64,000 bases of DNA, from assembly GCF_001625305.1 (NCBI RefSeq), contig NW_017804353.1, positions 4,816,203-4,880,202 on the forward strand, in the 5' to 3' direction. Position 1 is the stretch's first letter; every line of letters starts with the position of its first letter. The DNA is from Branchiostoma belcheri (taxonomy: Eukaryota; Chordata; Leptocardii; Amphioxiformes; Branchiostomatidae). Shown here piece by piece: positions 58,842 through 64,000 of this stretch. The notes under the pieces are model-generated. The model did not search any database and was not told the origin of the DNA. It saw only the letters and a program-made list of their open reading frames with translations. The translations under genes were made by a program, and so were the position numbers.

Positions 58842-58899
58842 CGATTTCCTTTCATTACCGACAAATTCTCTCACTGACCAAATCTTCACAGCTTGTAAG
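58842..58899 (+). other. possible small exon
   Basis: 58 bases bounded by GACCTTCAG and AAG|GTACGTG. One frame reads DFLSLPTNSLTDQIFTACK and leaves in phase 0, which fits the phase-0-only candidate exon at 63955. It enters in phase 2, however, so at least one more exon would be needed after 51797. Another frame entering in phase 1 is also open. Splice-signal inference only. Confidence 0.22.
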
Positions 58900-61800
58900 G
58901 TACGTGTTTGTACGTGTATCTTCTTTGTTCAGTTTTATCTTGTTTCTCCCTTCCCCATTTCCTGCAAGGATATTTCCTAAATAAGTCTAGAATGTCCTGC
59001 ACTCAAACAAATAGTTACACCATGCAGGATTATATAATCTGTCATTAGAGCTGTACTTATCTTTCTCAATTATGTCCTATCCACCTACATTGAAGACAGT
59101 CATGCACTGATGTTGGTAGAAAGGCCTTTCTGTTCTCCTTTTGTGATAGAATCAAGATGTGATGTTAAAATGATCCACCCAGAAAGCCTGCCAAATGTCT
59201 GTTCCTGGTTATCTTTCTGTAAGTTTTGCATCTGTCTTCTTGGGCCCAACTTCGTTCACATTATGTTTCATGGTATGAAGAGCAAGTTCCTCTACAGTTC
59301 CTTGGATATACTAGTAACTATGAGCCCAGTATGCTATGTGCTATGGGGCTGACATCCAGGCTAACCTGACAAAGATTCTACTCACTATAGTCTTCTGCTC
59401 TTGTGGTGTGACATAACTCTTGAAGCCATGGATGGATGTTCATGATTTTTAGGGTCCTCTAGAAATTTCTGTATTGTTTCATTCTTTGTGGCTGTACATG
59501 TAACTCTTTAGGGAAGTGCGCAATCGCCCACCCTGTACTGTACTGACCATCTTTAGCAACAATGATGTGAAGGAAGTGTTTCCTGTACATGACGTACATG
59601 ATCTATAGGTTCAATGTTCCTGCCAACTATGTGGTGGGTATTACACAGTGGGTCAAGAAGGAGTTTTTATTACTGGCTATATCGCTGAACAACCTTTTTT
59701 CTGTAACACCCATTTTTCATTGTTACAATTATATACCTGAAGTACCTATACGAGCTACAACACTATTTGAACAGAAGGTTTTTCTATCAGGATTTTGTTT
59801 GACGATTATTGAAAACACAGATTTCTTCTGATTCCCAAACCCCCCATCATGCCCTCAGCATGGAGTCAGGATGTCAGAAAGTGCCTTATCTGGAAGTCCT
59901 GCTGTCAGACAGAGATGGTATCTGGTAGACAGGGCTGAAGGTCTTGGTACAACTCCAGGGAAGAAATTATCTTGTTTCAAAAGTCCCAAAAGTATGGGCT
60001 GCTCAGTCAGATACATGTACATAAAAATTTATATGAATAAAAAGGGTGTCATTTAGTAAGAAGTATTTTAATCTTGAATAGATTCTGACAATTTGACTAA
60101 ACTGGCAACTACTTAACACTTACAGAGGCAAGAACAACCTCTGGTGTATTAAAGCCACTCTATGTAGTTTTTTGACAATACAAAAAGTATATTTTTCATT
60201 CTTTTCTTTACATAGTACATTGACTTAACCCTTTAGTATTCCAAAATTATACTCCGCAACAAAAAATACAACATCCTTGCTCCTTATAAGCTTAGAAAAC
60301 TGTGAATGATCTTCTATTCAACCTCTGGCCACACCAGGCCACACCGTACATATGGTATTGCCCACTGCCAGTGGTTTGACCTACATCCCAGTGGGGTGTC
60401 AGTTGATAGCTTACCAGTTTCTGAAATACCTAATCGTTTACCAGATCTTTTATCTCTTTTGAAGGGATGATGACCACAGTTTATTCATGCCCAACAAAAT
60501 ACGCCAAGTTGATAATTATATTCCACCTCATGTGAAAGATATGAGTGTTTTTCTAAGGAGGCTATATCTTGTCACATGTGCCCCTGTCAATCAAGCCTGG
60601 CATGCCCGGGCCAATTAGTCACCCTAGGGGGCAACCCCTGTATGTTGTTGTTGTTGTCCTCAGAGCAAACCGGTGGCACCGGGTACTGAGCAAGGATTGT
60701 TTGAACGGACAAAATATACGTAAAAAATGTGAAATAATGACACAAATGTGTTGAAAAGTGATAGTAACTGTTAATAACACTGAAATTTAGTATAATCAGA
60801 ATATTCCAAATTTTTGCGCAAAAAACTACATAGAGTGCCTTTAAAGAACTACTAACGAGTAATAATGGACATACATACATGTACATGTACATTCTCATTA
60901 CATAGTTTTATTTTCACAATTGGTCAAAAGGAATTGTAAACTTTTAGAGTTCATTTGGGTGTACACCTGTAGTACCTGTACCTGTACTTTCACTGTGACG
61001 TCTCCAATGTTTGTGGTTTAACACAATGACTCAGCAGGCTATTCATTACCCCCGTGTGTGTATGTACACAAGACTGCTACGTCAACCTGCCCATTGTCTG
61101 TCTGCCGGGTCAGGTCACAACTATTCTTGTCTCCTTTTGGTCATGTAAGGGGATTGTGGTCTTCCTGGTTTGCCTGGAGCTATGTACTATGTACAGGAAG
61201 TTGTACACCAATGTTGTGTTGTGTAACCCCCACCGTCTCTGACTGTACTGTGGATTTTGTAAGAAGTCATTAATGTTTTATCAGAACTGACTTCCGGACC
61301 AATAAAGGTGGAATTGGCCATGGTGAAGTGCACATAGCAACTTTTTGTGTATCAGCATTACAACAGTGTTAACATTACTTTTGTTGGAACTAACTGGTTT
61401 TTACAGTGAACTATTTTTGGTATGTACACAGACTATATATATATTGATCTCAGTCTTACAATAGATATAGGGTAAGGTTCAACAAATCATAATTGCAGTA
61501 ATATATATTGCCTATGGGCATATGAGAAAGCAAACAATTCACCTGAACAGGTAACACAAAAAGCTGGGCAGGAAGTCCCATATAAGGCATGTTACACACC
61601 TGACTCAACAGACAGGTGAGGTACTTCCTTTGACACAGCACAAAACTTCCAGGACTAAGAACAAATAATGTCACTTCAGTTATTACATGTTAGAATATGG
61701 AAAGTACATGGTTGGTCAAGAAGAAACCCTGATGGTTGGAATAATGAGTTAGCAGGGAGAGAGAAGACCACCCAAAGGGAGAAGTAGAGAGAGGGAGAGA

Positions 61801-63954
61801 AACGGAAAGCTGAACTGTGCTTTGAACTCTTTTGGCTGCTGGTCTAGCAGGCTTCCTGGCAGCTATACTTTACCACATCATGGGAAACCAATGCCATAAA
61901 GTTAAAGGCAAGTTGGCACACTTTTTATCTCACATTTCTAAGATAACTTTTATGTTTTTCTGTGTCTCATTATGATAAAATACACAGGATTTTTTTGCTT
62001 CTAGATAAGTCTACAAAGCTTCCTGGTGAGAATAGCTTCCAGATGTAATAAGAAATCCTCAAAGATAGGAACTTTGGAAACATGTACATAATCTAGGAGC
62101 ACTTTAGCCATGTATTCAACTATTTCTCTTAATATGTTTATCAAAGACATTTGTAATATCAAACTTTTGAACGTGTACTTGTAAACCAGACGTCACAATG
62201 GTTTGTATAATTGACATCGTTTGTTGAGGGTGTCTGGTCAAAGGCTGGTTCAATGTTTTCACTTAGGAAATCCCTGGGTGCTAATATAGCTGCCATGAAA
62301 GTCTGACCTTTTACAGCCTTCACATTTGTCCAATTGTCGCCATCTGTTACTGTTAACCTCGCTAACTAGGGCTTCGTGACCAACATAATTCAAGTTTGAA
62401 CTGAAGGAGTAGAATTTTTGTTGGTCGCAAACCTGTTGCCATGGTCTGAAAAAAATGATTCTACAGCTACTAGCTTGATTGAGTTTTGAATGAGGAAGGC
62501 TTAACATGCACATTAGTACTGAGATAAGTTCTTAGCATTGAGTCATAGACAGTGTTCCTCTGGCTGGTATTTTCTGTTCTTCTAATTCTATATTCCAAAA
62601 TCACCTAATAAGAATGATATTGTATTAAAAAGAAGAACTTCGTACCAAGTTATCTATTATATTTGAACTCATGCTGCCATCAAAAGAAACTTGAGTCTTG
62701 TTTATAGTTCCGGCTAGCTTGATAAAAATCCCTTGACAGTAGGTTATATATATTGGTCTTACAGGAAGTTCACAGTGGTAACAGTGTCTCTGTTTTATAG
62801 CAAAGGCTGTATCTGGTATTTGTATCTTTCCTCTTATCCCTCAAAGCGTCCATTTAGAAACAGTTACTTGTGTTTGACATCAGAATGGTGGAGTGTTTTG
62901 GTCATATAACATGAAAACAAGGGCAGAGTTCCCAAACAATCCAGCCAGTTGACCCAGAAAGAAAGCGTTAGTCACAGTTGTTTAGAGGAGTGAGATGTGG
63001 AACATACAGGATGACAAGTCAGGAACACAACATTGCAAGACATGCCATCAGTGTTCTACAAGTACGACCACTGTTCAACTCCAAAGCTGCAAAGAGAAAC
63101 AAAACAAGAGCTTTATGGTTTGATCAGAGTTTCTCATACAGCCTATTTATGTGTAGCAAGTAATTTTTAGTCCAACTGAATAATGTTGTCACAAAGACTT
63201 TTCAACAACATATGAAAGAAATTCGAAAAGAAGATCAGAAACAACTCACAATTGCTTCAAGGACAGTGTTTTTTTGCTATGATTTGTTATGTTTTTTTAT
63301 GCTGTCAAAATCTTATGAAGTGTTTGTTGACTGTCTTGTGCTGTAGGGGTCATTGACCTATTTCACCAACAGAGAAACACACAAAACATACAGGAATGCA
63401 TTGATGATTGGTATGTCTTACAAATCAGTATACCAACTTAACCCTAGAACAAATATCTGTATTTTTGTTACACTTTTATAATCACTCTATGGAAGTTACA
63501 TCTTATTCAACTATAATACACCCCTTCAGGTCTTCCGTTTTGGAATCTAAAGCACAAAAAAGTAGAAAAACAAGTACACTATACAGTAACACATATTTTT
63601 CAAAGCTTACCTTTTTTTCTTGCCATTTTCCATCACCTTGCCTTTGTGATAAGTGTTTACCCACTAAAGCTCACATTTGTGTACGAACTATGTGACCCAG
63701 AAAACCAGATTGTTATTCAGTGCCCTTTGGGACAAACCAAAAGAGGTCACGAGGATGTGAAGTTACATAAAACTATGAATGAAGATATGACTAAAACAGT
63801 CTATGATAAAGTTGACAGCAAAAAATGGAAGGCAATTTGAAAATAGCTTTCCCTCTTTATCCCTAAAATTTTGATTAAATGACATCCTCTTTCTTCTCCT
63901 CAATTGTCCTTCCTGGTGCGTAGCAACAAAGGCATCTGCTTTTGTTTGTTCCAG
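58900..63954 (+). other. intron or intergenic, no exon supported
   Basis: AT-rich. An open stretch bounded by CTGAACAG|GTAAC and AGACAG|GTGAGG (about 61553-61612) could be a chance splice pair. Frames of up to 103 codons look random. Nothing else recognised. Confidence 0.35.
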
Positions 63955-64000
63955 GATGATGTGAAAGACTTTTCAAAGAGGATGCAGATACAATACAGAC
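63955..64000 (+). CDS. probable exon cut by the window edge
   Basis: A strong polypyrimidine tract and acceptor TTTTGTTTGTTCCAG precede GATGATGTGAAAGAC. Only phase 0 is open: DDVKDFSKRMQIQYR, a charged helical stretch. The other two phases hit a stop within four codons. It may belong to the PH-like gene, but the outgoing phase at 51797 (1) needs at least one exon between. No family resemblance can be judged from 15 residues. Confidence 0.4.

Noticed and set aside
1..64000. tRNA genes, rRNA genes and CRISPR arrays
   Set aside because: I looked for tRNA B-box strings with matching A-boxes and for spaced identical repeats; nothing qualified, and the regular arrays are minisatellites.

Overview
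The window looks like a piece of an invertebrate chordate genome, most likely amphioxus (Branchiostoma). This is inferred from three things: the protein set (NELF-B, a CH + coiled-coil + DIX Dixin, galactose-3-O-sulfotransferase-like genes, a lineage-type receptor tyrosine kinase), GT-AG introns of a few hundred bases to several kb, and a dense load of short foldback and hAT-type elements. No species was confirmed by any search. There is no operon structure and no prokaryotic or viral gene set.

Layout. 1-3.5 kb: mobile-element debris (two foldback elements with 9-bp target duplications, a GIY-YIG retroelement relic between diverged direct repeats). 3.6-9.1 kb: two tandem minus-strand galactose-3-O-sulfotransferase-like genes sharing an intron position and phase; the first is complete (477 aa), the second has an intact catalytic exon but a doubtful membrane-anchor exon. 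12.6-16.9 kb: NELF-B (NELFB/COBRA1) on the minus strand, eight coding exons rebuilt into a 584-aa protein. 17.9-25.8 kb: Dixin (DIXDC1) on the plus strand, divergent from NELFB, three coding exons, 617 aa, with a complete non-autonomous hAT-like element in its first coding intron. 32.0-32.8 kb: a small two-exon coiled-coil protein on the minus strand, not identified. 38.5-41.4 kb: an uninterrupted 970-aa receptor tyrosine kinase with a cadherin-like N-terminus, EGF-Ig-EGF3, one membrane helix and a kinase domain. 45.6-51.8 kb: the first three coding exons of a plus-strand gene that begins with a PH-like domain and probably runs past the right edge; a 0.9-kb minisatellite lies in its large downstream intron.

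The genes belong to unrelated processes: Golgi glycan sulfation, promoter-proximal Pol II pausing, Wnt/DIX signalling, receptor signalling. The only arrangements that look meaningful are the sulfotransferase tandem pair and the divergent NELFB/Dixin pair. Most of the remaining sequence is intron, UTR, intergenic DNA and repeats. The most interesting items are the intronless receptor kinase, a hammerhead-ribozyme-like motif in a sulfotransferase intron, and the foldback elements with readable target-site duplications.
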